Positions 1 through 9,747 are shown, counted from the stretch's first letter. The stretch is 64,000 bases of DNA from Myxococcus dinghuensis (GCF_024198235.1 NZ_JAKCFB010000001.1:372001-436000), one strand, 5' to 3'. Notes: generated from the sequence alone by a model not told the origin. Program-made: numbers and translations.

Positions 1-1665
1 CGGCGCCGGCACGTGGCCGGCCCGGACGACGTAGTCCCCGAACCCTTCTTCCGGCCGCCGCTCGGTCGCGTAGGCCGCGAAGAGTGGATCCAGCGCCGCG
101 AGGATGGCGGCCTCGTCGATGTTCTCTCGATAGAGGCGGTTGAGTCGCTGGCCTCGCGCATCTCCGCCGAGGTGCAGGTTGTAGCGACCCGGCGCCTTGC
201 CCACGAGGCCGATCTCCGCGAGGTACGGCCGCGCGCAACCATTCGGGCAACCCGTGATGCGCAGCAGGATGTTGGCGTCCTGGAGTCCATGCGCCAGCAG
301 CCGTGCCTCCACGCGCTCGACGAAGGAGGGCAGGTAGCGCTCGGCCTCGGCCATCGCCAGGCCACAGGTCGGGAGCGCCACGCAGGCCAGCGCGTGGCGC
401 CGCAGCGGACTGGCCGTCCGGAAGCTCTCCAGTCCATGGGCCCGCACCAGGGCGTCGACCGCGTCGCGTGTCTCGGGTGCGATGCCGGCGATGACCAGGT
501 TCTGATTGGGCGTCAGCCGGAAGTCACCCGTGTGGATGCGGGCAATCTCGCGCAGCGCGGTGAGGTGCGTGGCGCCGGGCTGGTCCGCGACCCGTCCACT
601 GTCCAGGTGCAACGTCAGGTGCCAGCGTCCGTCATGTCCCTCCTTCCAGCCGAAGCGGTCTCCGTTGTGCTCGAAGACGAACGGGCGCACCGGCTCCAGC
701 GCGAAGCCGAGCCGCCGCTCCAACTCCTCGACGAACCACGCCACGCCCCGGTCCTCCAGCACGTACTTCAACCGCGCCCGCTTGCGATTCGTCCGGTCGC
801 CGTGGTCGCGGTGGATCTTCAGCACCTCCTCCGCCACCGCGAGCATCCGCTCCGGCGCCACGAAGCCGATGACATCCGCCAGCCGGGGGAAGGTGTTGGT
901 GTCGCCGTGTGTCGCCCCCATGCCGCCACCCACCGCGACGTCGAAGCCACGCAAGGCGCCGTCCTCGATGATGGCGACGAAGCCCAGGTCCTGGGCGAAC
1001 AGGTCGACGTCGTTTTCAGGAGGTACCGCCACCGCGGCCTTGAACTTCCGGGGGAGGTACGTGGGGCCATACAGCGGCTCCTCCTCGCCCCCGCCGACCT
1101 TCTCCTCGTCGAGCCACAGCTCGTAGTACGCGCGGGTCCTCGGCAGCAGGTGTTCGGACAGGCGGACCGCCCAGTCATACACCGTCGCGTGGACGCGCGA
1201 GTCCACGGGGTTGGGATTGCACAACACGTTGCGGTTGACGTCGCCACAGGCGGCCAACGTGTCGATGAGCGTGGCGTTGATGCGTGCGATCGTCGGCTTG
1301 AGGTCGCCCTTGAGGATGCCGTGGAGCTGGAACGCCTGCCGCGTGGTGATTCGCAGCGTGCCGTTGGCGTGGGTGCGCGCGAGCCCGTCCAGGGTGAGCC
1401 ACTGGGCCGGCGTGCAGACGCCACCCGGGAGGCGGGTGCGGAGCATGAAGCTGTAGTCCGGCTCCAGCTTCTGTTGGCGGCGCTCCTCGCGCAGGTCCCG
1501 GTCGTCCTGCTGGTAGCTGCCGTGGAACTTGATGAGGCTGGTGTCCGAGGACGCGAGTGCGCCGGTCACCGGGTCCGCGAGGCTTTCGGCCAGGGTTCCT
1601 CGCAGGAGCCGGCTCTGCGCCTTGATGTGCTCCACCTCGGTGAGGGGCTTGGGCTGGGTGCTCAT
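1..1665 (-). CDS. cysI: Sulfite reductase hemoprotein beta subunit (3' end cut by window)
   Basis: The NADPH-sulfite reductase hemoprotein reduces sulfite to sulfide in the cytoplasm using siroheme and a 4Fe-4S cluster. About 555 codons are present from ATG 1665 ([15 protein letters not shown]). The frame runs off the left edge after [11 protein letters not shown], so only about 15 residues are missing compared with E. coli CysI (570 aa). The cluster ligands are visible as [20 protein letters not shown] and [20 protein letters not shown]. It is the last visible gene of the cys operon, 25 bases after cysJ, its electron-donating flavoprotein partner. Confidence 0.97.
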   Translation of the reverse strand, partial: MSTQPKPLTEVEHIKAQSRLLRGTLAESLADPVTGALASSDTSLIKFHGSYQQDDRDLREERRQQKLEPDYSFMLRTRLPGGVCTPAQWLTLDGLARTHANGTLRITTRQAFQLHGILKGDLKPTIARINATLIDTLAACGDVNRNVLCNPNPVDSRVHATVYDWAVRLSEHLLPRTRAYYELWLDEEKVGGGEEEPLYGPTYLPRKFKAAVAVPPENDVDLFAQDLGFVAIIEDGALRGFDVAVGGGMGATHGDTNTFPRLADVIGFVAPERMLAVAEEVLKIHRDHGDRTNRKRARLKYVLEDRGVAWFVEELERRLGFALEPVRPFVFEHNGDRFGWKEGHDGRWHLTLHLDSGRVADQPGATHLTALREIARIHTGDFRLTPNQNLVIAGIAPETRDAVDALVRAHGLESFRTASPLRRHALACVALPTCGLAMAEAERYLPSFVERVEARLLAHGLQDANILLRITGCPNGCARPYLAEIGLVGKAPGRYNLHLGGDARGQRLNRLYRENIDEAAILAALDPLFAAYATERRPEEGFGDYVVRAGHVPAP

Positions 1666-1690
1666 GTCAGTGCTCTCGTTCGACAAGGAT

Positions 1691-3541
1691 TCAGTAGACG
1701 TCCCGCAGGTATCGGCGCTCGTCCCGCAGCGCCTTCAGCCAGTCCTCGGCGGCCTCGCGACTCCGGTCTCCATGAGTGGCGACGATGTCCACCAGCGCCG
1801 CGTGGACGTCGGGGGCCATGCGCTTCGCGTCTCCGCACACGTAGAGCGAGGCGCCGCCGTCCAGCCACGCGAACACGTCGCGCCCCGCCTCGCGCAGCCG
1901 CTGCTGCACGTAGACCTTCTCGGCGGTGTCCCGGGAGAAGGCCAGGGAGAGCCGATGGAGCGTCTTCTTCTTGAGCGCCTCCTGCCACTCCGACTGATAG
2001 AGGAACTGGCTCCGGAAGTGCTGCTCCCCGAAGAAGAGCCAGTTGCGCCCGCGAGCCCCCGTCTCGGCCCGTTCCTGCACGAAGGCCCGGAAGGGGGCCA
2101 CTCCCGTTCCCGGGCCGATCATCAGCACGTCGCGGTCCCCGTCCTCTGGAAGGCGGAACCGCTCGTTGGCCTCCACGAAGACACGCACCGTTTCGGCCTC
2201 CGCCACGCGCGTGGCGAGGTGGGAGGAGGCGGCGCCGAAGTGGCGCGTCCCGAACGCCTGATAGTCCACGACCGCGACGGTGAGATGTGCTTCCTCCCCC
2301 ACGCGCTTCGGACTGGAGGCAATCGAATACAGCCGAGGCGTCTGCTTGCGCAGGGCCAGCACCAGCTCCCGTGCATCCCAGCGCGCCCGGTGCTCGCGCA
2401 GCACGTCGATGACCTGATGGCTCTCGAGCAGCGCGCGGAACGCCTCCGCAGCGCCAGGGGCGAGCACCGCCTGGAGCGCGGAGCTCGAGGCGAGCGCGGC
2501 ATGTCGCTCCAGGAAGGGTCGGCTCAGCCGCGTCAACTCCAACTCGTCGGAGAGCCACCGGGCCAGCGGCAGCGTCTTCCCGTCGCGCGTGACGGCTTCG
2601 TCGCCGCTGAGCTGCTGGAGCGACAGCACCGCGTCCACCAGCTCCGGTGGGTTCGGCGCCCAGACGCCCAGGGCATCGCCAGGCAGGTACTCCAGGCCCG
2701 AGCCCGCGAGCGAGAGCTCCACGTGTCGGACGTCCTTGAGCGCGCCTCGACCGGTGATGCGCTGGTTGACCAGCACCTCCGCGGTGAACGGGGACTCCTT
2801 GCCCACGGACGGCACCGTGCTGGTCGTGCCTCGCAACGGCACGACGGTGGCGACGGACGGCGTCTCCCGCTCGAGGACCTCACGCGTCTTCGCGAGCGCC
2901 TGGTCGAGCCAGCCCGCGGCGACCGGCTCGAAGTCGAGGTCGCAGTCCGCCCGCTCCAGCAGCCGCGTCGCCCCCAGTTCCGTCAACCGCGTATCCAGCA
3001 CGCGGCCCACCTCGCAGAACTTCGGGTAGCTCGAATCACCCAGTCCCAGGACGGCGTACCGCAGGCGCTCGAGCCTCGGCGCGCGCTTGCCCAGGAGGTG
3101 CTCGCAGAAGCCCCGGGCGTCGTCGGGCGGGTCTCCGTCTCCCTGGGTGCTGATGACCAACACGAGCAACTGCTCCTTGGCCAGGTCCTTCACGGGGTAC
3201 TCGCTGGCCCGAATCAGCCTCACGGGGAGCCCCGTGCTCTCGACCTGCCGCTTCAGGCGCTCGGCGAGCAACCGGCTGTTCCCCGTCTGCGTGCCGTAGA
3301 CGATGGTGAGCGGGGACGCCGTCGCGGCGGAAGGCGTCGCGACGGGGGCTTGGGGCTGGAGCGCAGCGGGTGTCCCCGCGCGCGCGGCGAGCCCCGCGCT
3401 ATAGCCGCTCACCCAGTGCAGCGAGGCGGCGTCCAGTCCGTCGAGGAGTTTCAGCAACTGGGCCCCACGCTCCTCGCCCAGCAGCGCGGTGATGAAGGCC
3501 GGCGTCGACCGGGCGGCCCCTCCGGAGGGCGTGGCGCTCAT
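1691..3541 (-). CDS. cysJ: Sulfite reductase flavoprotein alpha subunit
   Basis: This 616-residue diflavin reductase moves electrons from NADPH through FAD and FMN to CysI. Order: an N-terminal stretch of about 65 residues, a flavodoxin-like FMN domain ([20 protein letters not shown]), a connecting FAD domain ([15 protein letters not shown]) and an NADPH domain ([16 protein letters not shown]) ending in the usual [13 protein letters not shown] tail. The ATG at 3541 overlaps the cysN stop as ATGA, which supports translational coupling. A longer open frame to 3616 exists but would run deep into cysN. Length is close to E. coli CysJ (599 aa). Confidence 0.97.
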   Translation of the reverse strand: MSATPSGGAARSTPAFITALLGEERGAQLLKLLDGLDAASLHWVSGYSAGLAARAGTPAALQPQAPVATPSAATASPLTIVYGTQTGNSRLLAERLKRQVESTGLPVRLIRASEYPVKDLAKEQLLVLVISTQGDGDPPDDARGFCEHLLGKRAPRLERLRYAVLGLGDSSYPKFCEVGRVLDTRLTELGATRLLERADCDLDFEPVAAGWLDQALAKTREVLERETPSVATVVPLRGTTSTVPSVGKESPFTAEVLVNQRITGRGALKDVRHVELSLAGSGLEYLPGDALGVWAPNPPELVDAVLSLQQLSGDEAVTRDGKTLPLARWLSDELELTRLSRPFLERHAALASSSALQAVLAPGAAEAFRALLESHQVIDVLREHRARWDARELVLALRKQTPRLYSIASSPKRVGEEAHLTVAVVDYQAFGTRHFGAASSHLATRVAEAETVRVFVEANERFRLPEDGDRDVLMIGPGTGVAPFRAFVQERAETGARGRNWLFFGEQHFRSQFLYQSEWQEALKKKTLHRLSLAFSRDTAEKVYVQQRLREAGRDVFAWLDGGASLYVCGDAKRMAPDVHAALVDIVATHGDRSREAAEDWLKALRDERRYLRDVY

Positions 3542-5271
3542 GAGTTGCTCCCGTGCAGGACGCCGATGCGCTCCACCCAGCGCTCCAACGACTCGCCCTC
3601 GTCGAGCTCGAGCCAACTGGTCCCCGCGTCACGCGCCTCTTCCCGGAGCGCGCGTCGGACCTGCGGCGCGTCCGCTCGCACCAACGCGAACAGTCCCGCT
3701 CGTGCCAGGGCCAGCGCGACCTCCACGTCGCCGCTGGTCGTGGCCACATGGCGCCCCAGGTCGAACAGCCTGCGCTCCAGGGTGACCGACTGGCTCGCGG
3801 CCCCGGTGCCCGCCGGCAGCAGGACGATGGCGCCGTGCTGACCGAGCCGCGCGCGTCGCTCCGCGGTCGTCACGAGGGATTCGACCCCCTGGCTCGAGGA
3901 GGCCTCGGCGGGCCCCAGCACCATGCCCGCGCCCACCGTGTCGTGGGTGAGGGCGTCGATGATGATGAACGCTCCCGTGCTCCGGTTGTCCTGGTACGCG
4001 TCGCAAATCAGCGGGCGCCGGCACACCAGCCGCACCTTCCCGATGTCGTTGAGCGACAGCGATTCGGCGGGCTGCTCCGACAGGTCCTCCAGCTCCTTGC
4101 GCCACACCACCCGCTCCACCTGCGTCGGGGCGGTGCGCGTGGTCTGCTTCACGAGGTAGCGACGCGTGACGTCCAACGGCTGCTCGGAGAACCACACGAC
4201 CATCGCGTCGAGGTGCTGGAGCGCCAGCGGCGGATGCGCCACATGGGCCAGCACGTCGCCCCGGCTCGCGTCCACCTCATCCGCCAGCCGCAGCGTGACG
4301 GACATGGAGGCGGAGGCCTCCGTCAACGGGCCATCGAAGGTGTCGATGGCCTCCACCCGCGTGCGGCGCCCGGAGGGCAGCACCTGGATTTCATCGCCGA
4401 CGCGCACCGTCCCGGAGGCGACCTGTCCGGCGAGGCCCCGGTAGTCCTGGTGGGGCCGGAGCACGTACTGGACGGGGAGTCGGAACGGGGCGCCGTCGCG
4501 CCGCCGCTGATGGGGGAGCGACTCGAGCCACCCGAGGAGCGTGCCTCCCTCGTGCCAGGGCGTGCGCGCGCTGGGCCGGGTGATGTTGTCGCCCCGGCTG
4601 GCGCTCACGGGGAACAGGCGGACCCCCTCGAACCCGAGCGTGAGGGCGAAGTCCACCAGCTCCGCGCCGATGCGCTCGAAGGTGGCGCGGTCGAAGTCGA
4701 CCAGGTCCATCTTGTTCACCGCCACCGCGAGGTAGGGGATGCCCAGCAGCGAGGCGATGTACGCGTGCCGCCGGGTCTGCGGCAGCACCCCCAGGCGCGC
4801 GTCGACGAGGATGACCGCCGCGTCCGCCGTGGAGGCGCCGGTGGCCATGTTGCGCGTGTATTGGATGTGTCCGGGGGTGTCCGCGATGATGACCTTGCGG
4901 CGGGGCGTGGACAGGTACCGGTAGGCGACGTCGATGGTGATGCCCTGCTCGCGCTCGGCGCGCAGGCCGTCGGTGAAGAGCGAGAAGTCCAGCTCCTCCG
5001 GCTCGGCGCCCGCGGCGGCCTTGAGCCCCTGCGCGAGCAGCTCCGGCGGCACCTCCGTGCGCGTGGCGGCCCGCTTGGCGCTGGCGCGGCGCACGGCGGC
5101 GATCTGGTCCTCGAAGAGGCCATCGCACTCATAGAGAAGGCGGCCGATGAGCGTGGACTTCCCGTCGTCGACGGAGCCGACGACGACCAGCCGCAACAGC
5201 TCGCGGCGCGAGTGCTCGTCGAGGAGCTGCTGGACGTCGAGCGGGGGCGGGGACTGGAGTGCGGTGTCCAT
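3538..5271 (-). CDS. cysN: Sulfate adenylyltransferase GTPase subunit with degenerate APS-kinase-like tail
   Basis: CysN couples GTP hydrolysis to APS synthesis by CysD. GTPase motifs are clear: GSVDDGKST (G1), DTPGHIQYTRN (G3) and NKMDLVD (G4), followed by translation-factor-like domains to about residue 450. The protein is 577 aa, longer than a plain CysN (about 475) and shorter than a CysNC fusion (about 630). Residues about 474-577 align by eye with APS kinase (ARLGQHGAIVLLPAGTGAAS, then LERRLFDLGRH). However, the P-loop GxSGxGKS is replaced by GTGAASQS, the DGDNxR motif is lost, and a middle section is missing. The ATG at 5271 shares one base with the cysD stop (TGATG). The kinase relic is my inference. 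Confidence 0.95.
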   Translation of the reverse strand: MDTALQSPPPLDVQQLLDEHSRRELLRLVVVGSVDDGKSTLIGRLLYECDGLFEDQIAAVRRASAKRAATRTEVPPELLAQGLKAAAGAEPEELDFSLFTDGLRAEREQGITIDVAYRYLSTPRRKVIIADTPGHIQYTRNMATGASTADAAVILVDARLGVLPQTRRHAYIASLLGIPYLAVAVNKMDLVDFDRATFERIGAELVDFALTLGFEGVRLFPVSASRGDNITRPSARTPWHEGGTLLGWLESLPHQRRRDGAPFRLPVQYVLRPHQDYRGLAGQVASGTVRVGDEIQVLPSGRRTRVEAIDTFDGPLTEASASMSVTLRLADEVDASRGDVLAHVAHPPLALQHLDAMVVWFSEQPLDVTRRYLVKQTTRTAPTQVERVVWRKELEDLSEQPAESLSLNDIGKVRLVCRRPLICDAYQDNRSTGAFIIIDALTHDTVGAGMVLGPAEASSSQGVESLVTTAERRARLGQHGAIVLLPAGTGAASQSVTLERRLFDLGRHVATTSGDVEVALALARAGLFALVRADAPQVRRALREEARDAGTSWLELDEGESLERWVERIGVLHGSNS

Positions 5272-6188
5272 CAGAAGTACCCCTCGCGCTTCTTCAGCTC
5301 CATGGAGCCTTCCTCGTCGTGGTCGATGAGGCGGCCCTGCCGCTCGGACTGCCGGGCGTGGACCATCTCGTGGATGATGGCCTCCACCGTGGTGGCGGAG
5401 GATTCGATGGCGCCGCTGAGCGGGTAGCACCCCAGCGTGCGGAAGCGCACCCGGCGCGGCGTGGGCCGCTCCCCCGGACGCAGGCGCATGCGTTCGTCAT
5501 CCACCATCAGCAGCGTGCCGTTGCGGTCGATGACCGGACGCTCCGCCGCGAAGTAGAGCGGCACCACGGGGATGCGCTCGCGCAGGATGTAGTGCCACAC
5601 GTCCAGCTCGGTCCAGTTGGAGAGCGGGAAGACGCGCATGCTCTCGCCCGCGTCCACGCGGCCGTTGAAGAGGTTCCACAGCTCGGGCCGTTGCCGCCTC
5701 GGGTCCCACTGGCCGTGCCGGTCCCGGAAGGAGAACACGCGCTCCTTGGCGCGCGACTTCTCCTCGTCCCGCCGCGCTCCGCCGAAGGCCGCGTCGAAGC
5801 CATGCAGCGCGAGCGCCTCCAGCAGCGCCTGCGTCTTCAGCGCGTGCGTGTATTTCTGGCTGCCATGGTCGAAGGGGTTGATGCCTTCGGAGAGCGCCCG
5901 CCGGTTCTGGTGCACGAGCAGCCGGAACCCGTGCTTCGCCACGAAGGCGTCCCGGAAGGCATACATGTCCCGGAACTTCCACGTCGTGTCCACATGGAGC
6001 AGCGGGAAGGGCAGGGGGGCCGGGTGGAAGGCCTTGCGCGCCAGGTGCAGCAGGACCTGTGAGTCCTTGCCGATGCTGTAGAGCATCACCGGGTTGGCGA
6101 ACTCGGCCACCGTCTCGCGCAGGATGTGGATGCTCTCGGCCTCCAGCTCCGCGAGGTGCGGGGCGTGTGCCTGGACGACGTCACTCAT
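5271..6188 (-). CDS. cysD: Sulfate adenylyltransferase small subunit
   Basis: CysD is the catalytic ATP sulfurylase subunit; it makes adenosine 5'-phosphosulfate from sulfate and ATP together with CysN. At 305 residues it matches the family (about 302). The PP-loop is [17 protein letters not shown], and the conserved [20 protein letters not shown] and [16 protein letters not shown] blocks are present. It ends in the family-typical LKKREGYF. Its start overlaps the preceding methyltransferase gene by 8 bases and its stop overlaps cysN, so translation is probably coupled. Confidence 0.97.
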   Translation of the reverse strand: MSDVVQAHAPHLAELEAESIHILRETVAEFANPVMLYSIGKDSQVLLHLARKAFHPAPLPFPLLHVDTTWKFRDMYAFRDAFVAKHGFRLLVHQNRRALSEGINPFDHGSQKYTHALKTQALLEALALHGFDAAFGGARRDEEKSRAKERVFSFRDRHGQWDPRRQRPELWNLFNGRVDAGESMRVFPLSNWTELDVWHYILRERIPVVPLYFAAERPVIDRNGTLLMVDDERMRLRPGERPTPRRVRFRTLGCYPLSGAIESSATTVEAIIHEMVHARQSERQGRLIDHDEEGSMELKKREGYF

Positions 6189-6984
6189 GGCCCACCTCCG
6201 CGACGCGGACGGGAGCGCGCGCCCCCTCCATCGTTCCTCCCTTCGCCGCGAGCGACGGCAGCCTCGCCCGCAGCGACACCACCTCTCCGATGACGAGCAG
6301 CGAGGGCGTGCCGACAGCGGACCGCTGGGCCCGCGTGGCGATGTCGCCCAGCGTCCCCTCCACCACGCGCTGGTGCTCCCAGGTGCCCGCCTCCACCACC
6401 GCCGCGGGCGTCGAGGCCGCGCGGCCCGCGTCGATGAGCGCCTGGGTGGCCTCCTCCAGCCGACGGCCCGCCATGAACAGCACCAGCGTCTGGGCGCGCG
6501 CGAGGAACGACCAGTCGGGAGCGCCGTCCGCGCGGAACGCGGTGGCGAACGTCACCTCGCTGGCGACGTCGCGGTGGGTGACCGGGATGGCCGCCGAGGC
6601 CGGCACGGCGATGCCCGCGGACACCCCGGGCACCACCTCGTAGTCGATTCCCGCCGCCTCCAACGCGAGCGCCTCCTCCGCGCCCCGGCCGAAGACGAAC
6701 GGGTCGCCGCCCTTGAGCCGCACCACCTGGCGCCCCAGGCGGGCCTGGGCGATGAGCACGGTGTGGATGTCCTCCTGGCGCACGGACTCGCCGCCGCCCT
6801 CCTTGCCCACGTAGATGAGGCGCGCGCGGGGCCTCGCGTGCTCCAGGACCCCGGGGTGGATGAGCCGGTCGTGGACGACCGTGTCCGCCTGTCTCAACAG
6901 CAGCGCCGCGCGCAGCGTGAGCAGCTCCGGATCTCCCGGCCCCGCTCCCACCAGGTACACGCGACCCCTCGACGACTCCTTCAT
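6181..6984 (-). CDS. cobA: Uroporphyrinogen-III C-methyltransferase (siroheme synthesis)
   Basis: This SAM-dependent methyltransferase converts uroporphyrinogen III to precorrin-2, the first step to siroheme, which CysI needs. The family signatures [17 protein letters not shown] (N-terminus) and [17 protein letters not shown] are present. At 267 residues it matches stand-alone CobA/SumT enzymes and the C-terminal half of CysG. Its start overlaps the upstream dehydrogenase stop as ATGA (6981-6984). Placement inside the sulfate operon points to siroheme rather than cobalamin. The symbol could equally be cysG-A or sumT. Confidence 0.93.
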   Translation of the reverse strand: MKESSRGRVYLVGAGPGDPELLTLRAALLLRQADTVVHDRLIHPGVLEHARPRARLIYVGKEGGGESVRQEDIHTVLIAQARLGRQVVRLKGGDPFVFGRGAEEALALEAAGIDYEVVPGVSAGIAVPASAAIPVTHRDVASEVTFATAFRADGAPDWSFLARAQTLVLFMAGRRLEEATQALIDAGRAASTPAAVVEAGTWEHQRVVEGTLGDIATRAQRSAVGTPSLLVIGEVVSLRARLPSLAAKGGTMEGARAPVRVAEVGHE

Positions 6985-7634
6985 GTGGGCTCTCCCGACG
7001 ACTTCCAGTGCTTCAATTCCGTGCGCAGCCGCGCCGTGGCGGCCGCGCGCTCTCCGCGCGCCAACAGCGCGCCGATGTCTCCGTCCACCAGTCGCTTGAG
7101 CAGCCGCTGACGCTCCGCTCCCCGGGGCAGGTGCCGACGCAGCCAGCCGCTCAGGCGCGCCAGCCAGACGTGATGGGGCTCCACGTGCCGGGCCAGCTCG
7201 CGGCGCAGGTGACGCGCGAGCGCGGGCGCCAGCCCCGCGGTGGACACGGCGACGGTGATGGGCCCACGCCGCTCCACCGAGGGCAGCGTGAAGTCACACA
7301 GCGCCGGCTCGTCCGCGACGTTCACCCAGAGCCCCAGGGCCCGGGCCTCGTCCGCCACCTCGAGGCCCACCCGCGGTTCGTCCGTCGCGACCAGCACCAG
7401 CGCATGGCCCCGCGCATCGCCCGGCGCGTAGACGCGGGGCTCCCACTCCAGGCGGCCCGTGGCCGCGAGCGCGCGCAGCGCCGCCGTGACCTCCGGGGCG
7501 ATGAGGTGGACCCTCGCGCCCGCGTCGACCAGCGCCAGCGCGCGGCCCTCCGCGACGTTGCCGCCACCCACCAGCAGGACCCGGCGTCCCGCGAGTCGCA
7601 GGCACACCGGGTAGTCAGGAACATGGGACCCCAT
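6981..7634 (-). CDS. Precorrin-2 dehydrogenase / sirohydrochlorin ferrochelatase-like protein
   Basis: Predicted second half of siroheme synthesis: NAD-dependent oxidation of precorrin-2, possibly followed by iron insertion, as in Met8p or the CysG N-terminal half. The N-terminal Rossmann motif reads RVLLVGGGNVAEGRALALVDAGA, followed by NVADEPALCDFTLPSVERRG, which is typical of the family. I chose ATG 7634 (MGSHVPDYPV, 217 aa), leaving 8 bases after cysH. An in-frame ATG at 7667 (228 aa) would overlap cysH by 25 bases and cannot be excluded; neither has a clear ribosome binding site. Confidence 0.88.
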   Translation of the reverse strand: MGSHVPDYPVCLRLAGRRVLLVGGGNVAEGRALALVDAGARVHLIAPEVTAALRALAATGRLEWEPRVYAPGDARGHALVLVATDEPRVGLEVADEARALGLWVNVADEPALCDFTLPSVERRGPITVAVSTAGLAPALARHLRRELARHVEPHHVWLARLSGWLRRHLPRGAERQRLLKRLVDGDIGALLARGERAAATARLRTELKHWKSSGEPT

Positions 7635-7642
7635 GGCGCGTG

Positions 7643-8392
7643 TCAGCGGACCGGGTGCAGGCCGCATTCGGTGTGCTCGCGCGACTCCCACCACCAGCGC
7701 CCGGCGCGCTCGTCCTCGTAGGGCTTCACCGCGCGCGTGCAGGGGGCGCAGCCGATGGAGGGGTAGCCGCGGTCGTGCAGCGCGTTGTAGGGCACGGCGT
7801 TCACCCGGACGTGCTCCCAGACCTGCTGACGCGTCCACGCGGCCAGCGGGTTGAGCTTGAGCAGGCCCCCGTGCTCGCGGTCGTGCTCCACGGTGGCGAC
7901 CGCCGCGCGGTTCTGGGACTGCTCGCGTCGCAGCCCCGTCACCCACGCGTCGCGGCCGTGCAGCGCGCGCCGCAGCGGCTCCACCTTGCGGATGGCGCAA
8001 CACTCCTTGCGCGCCTCCAGGCTGCGTCGAAACGAGAAGTAGCCCTGGGTCGACTCCAGCGCCTCGACGCGCGCCCGCTCCGGGAAGTAGGTCTCCACGG
8101 TGACGCCGTAGCGGTTGCGGACGACCTCGATGAGCTCGTACGTCTCCGGTGGCAGGCGCCCGGTGTCGAGCGTGAAGACGCGCATGCTCGGCGCGTGCCT
8201 GCGCGCCAGGTCGATGAGGACCATGTCCTCCACGCCGAAGCTGGCGGCGATGGCGGCGCGCGCGCCCAGCCGTTGCTCGACCCACGCGAGCAGCTCCTCG
8301 GCGGGCGCGTCCCGCAGCGCGAGGGCCTCGGCGACGAGCGCCTCGGAGGGGGCCCCTGCTTCGGGGGTGGGAGATGGAACTGGCGGGGACAT
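7643..8392 (-). CDS. cysH: Phosphoadenylyl/adenylyl-sulfate reductase (APS-reductase type)
   Basis: CysH reduces (P)APS to sulfite with thioredoxin or glutaredoxin. The 249-residue protein has a PP-loop-type N-terminal half (AAIAASFGVEDMVLIDLARRH), the catalytic ECGLH near the C-terminus, and two cysteine pairs, KECCAIRK and IGCAPCTRA. Those pairs bind a 4Fe-4S cluster in APS-specific enzymes, so APS is the likely substrate. The ATG at 8392 has a GGAG ribosome binding site 6 bases upstream. The frame stays open upstream to 8587, but that extension crosses the leader and hairpin described separately. It is the first structural gene of the operon. Confidence 0.95.
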   Translation of the reverse strand: MSPPVPSPTPEAGAPSEALVAEALALRDAPAEELLAWVEQRLGARAAIAASFGVEDMVLIDLARRHAPSMRVFTLDTGRLPPETYELIEVVRNRYGVTVETYFPERARVEALESTQGYFSFRRSLEARKECCAIRKVEPLRRALHGRDAWVTGLRREQSQNRAAVATVEHDREHGGLLKLNPLAAWTRQQVWEHVRVNAVPYNALHDRGYPSIGCAPCTRAVKPYEDERAGRWWWESREHTECGLHPVR

Positions 8393-8404
8393 GCGGGGCT
8401 CCAG

Positions 8405-8447
8405 GGGGAAAACGAGAACGGCCCGCGCCTCTTTCGAGGGCGGGCCG
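8405..8447 (-). terminator. Terminator-like hairpin in the cysH leader (putative attenuator)
   Basis: Read on the minus strand, CGGCCCGC-CCTC, a GAAA tetraloop, then GAGG-(C)-GCGGGCCG form a 12-bp stem with one bulged C. It is followed by TTCTCGTTTTCC, ending just ahead of the cysH ribosome binding site. This looks like an intrinsic terminator placed between a cysteine-rich leader frame and cysH. Upstream leader bases GGCGGG (8502-8507) can pair with CCCGCC in the 5' arm of this stem, which would break it. Seen in sequence; the attenuator role is inference. Confidence 0.65.
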
Positions 8448-8477
8448 CGCGAGCAGGGAAGGTCGGGGAGGAGACTG

Positions 8478-8621
8478 CTAGTCGCTCCGCGATGCTCGGC
8501 ACCCGCCAGGCGGCGGACACACGGGACACGCACACGACAGACAGCACCCGAGGGCGTGCGTCCGCGCCTCACCGCCGTGCCGCGCACCCGTCCACGACGC
8601 GCCCGGAGCCGGGCTCGGCAT
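8478..8621 (-). CDS. Cysteine-rich leader peptide of the cys operon (putative)
   Basis: A 47-codon open frame runs from ATG 8621 to TAG 8478, about 85 bases ahead of cysH. Residues 25-41 read GCCLSCACPVCPPPGGC: six cysteine codons (four TGT, two TGC) within 16. Right after the fifth cysteine codon, CCGCC (segment 1) can pair with GGCGG (segment 2). Segment 2 can instead pair with CCCGCC in the terminator stem (segment 3), the classic attenuator arrangement. The gene downstream starts cysteine synthesis. No strong ribosome binding site precedes ATG 8621, so the true start may differ. A cysteine-sensing role is inference, resembling the polycysteine leader frames of mycobacteria. Confidence 0.6.
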   Translation of the reverse strand: MPSPAPGASWTGARHGGEARTHALGCCLSCACPVCPPPGGCRASRSD

Positions 8622-9121
8622 CAGTGGGAACGAGGACGGGGCGACGGCAGGGGACATGGAGGACGGGGCGGCGGAAGGACGGAACGCGGGAAGACCAGCA
8701 CCTCGGGAGGAGGGAGGGCCGGCGGAGAGGCGCGAGGACTCAGGGAGATTCCGGCGCGCGCTTCAACAGCCCAGGCCCATGGGGGCACGACAGGCACACG
8801 CCCGACAGCGGCAGCGGAGCAGCGCGGCGGTCGGGGTGGAAGGCGTCGTCACGGAACGCAAGGTACCGGTGGAGACCTCCAGCCGTCAACCCGACCCCCT
8901 CGGACGAGCACGTGGGGAATCCCACCTCGACGCAGCCCGGACCTGGACGGGGCCCTCGCGATGCACGCTCCCCGACATGGGGTCGGGCGGCGTGTGCGCG
9001 GGAGTGGACGGCGCGCGGACCTGGAGGGAGAGGGCGGGGAAGGGAGCCCTCGTTGCCGGGCGCGGGGCGGACACCACCTTTGCCTCCAGGACTCGTTCCA
9101 CGAACCGAGAGGAGCCCACTC
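8622..9121. other. Intergenic region between the cys leader and the DUF2383 gene
   Basis: About 500 bases lie between two divergent transcripts. The region should hold the cys operon promoter (minus strand) and the promoter of the ferritin-like gene (plus strand), but I could not pick out convincing -35/-10 pairs. The open frames here are G/C-rich shadows with no recognisable protein, and I saw no repeat worth naming. Confidence 0.5.
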
Positions 9122-9559
9122 ATGGCGCAGACCGGCAAGGACGTCGATACGCTCAACTCCTTCCTCCGGGGGGAGATCTCCGCCGTGGAGACGTACCGGA
9201 TGGCGATGCCCCACGTCTCCGACGACGTGCGGCGGCGGACCCTGGAGGAGTGTCAGCGGGACCACGAGCGGCGTGTCGAGGCGCTGCGCGAGCGAATCCG
9301 GCAGCTCGATGGCGAACCGGCCCATGGCTCTGGTGTCTGGGGAACGTTCTCCAAGCTGGTCCAAGGGGGCGCGGACGTGCTGGGGGAGAACGCCGCCATC
9401 TCCGCGCTGGAGGAGGGCGAGGACCACGGCCTCCATGACTACGAGCGCGACGCGGACAAGGTGCACGGAGACCTGCGACGCTTCGTGCGCATGGAGCTGC
9501 TGCCCGCGCAGAAGAGCACCCACAAGAAGCTCAGCCACCTGAAACACACGCTTCACTGA
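9122..9559 (+). CDS. DUF2383 ferritin-like protein
   Basis: This 145-residue helical protein (MAQTGKDVDTLNSFLRGEIS) has the layout of the DUF2383/PA2169 family, a ferritin-like four-helix bundle. It opens with LNSFLRGEISAVETYRMAM, then a CQRDHERRVEALRERI helix and a later EEGEDHGLHDYERD helix that supplies acidic and histidine residues of the type that bind metal. A good ribosome binding site (GAGAGGAG) precedes ATG 9122. It stands alone, divergent from the cys operon. Stress-linked metal or redox handling is the usual guess for the family; function here is unproven. Confidence 0.8.
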   Translation: MAQTGKDVDTLNSFLRGEISAVETYRMAMPHVSDDVRRRTLEECQRDHERRVEALRERIRQLDGEPAHGSGVWGTFSKLVQGGADVLGENAAISALEEGEDHGLHDYERDADKVHGDLRRFVRMELLPAQKSTHKKLSHLKHTLH

Positions 9560-9747
9560 GCGCGTGGGCCACTTCCGCATTCCGCTGAGGGCCTCATCTT
9601 CCAGTCCCGCCCACATCGTCTGGTCGAGGAGCGGCCCGTCGGCCCTGTGTCCGGGGCCAAACTCCGCGTCCAGACGGTGTGGAGCCTGGAGGTTGGTGGG
9701 ACGGCGTGCAATAACCGGCAGTCCGCCGACGAGGCTGGAGGAGATGC

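Noticed and set aside
8393..8587. Upstream extension of cysH to 8587
   Set aside because: Would run through the hairpin and the leader frame; residues there look unlike CysH, and a ribosome binding site supports 8392.
8640..9121. Short frames between cysH and the DUF2383 gene
   Set aside because: No ribosome binding sites, unstable reading across frames, no family resemblance.
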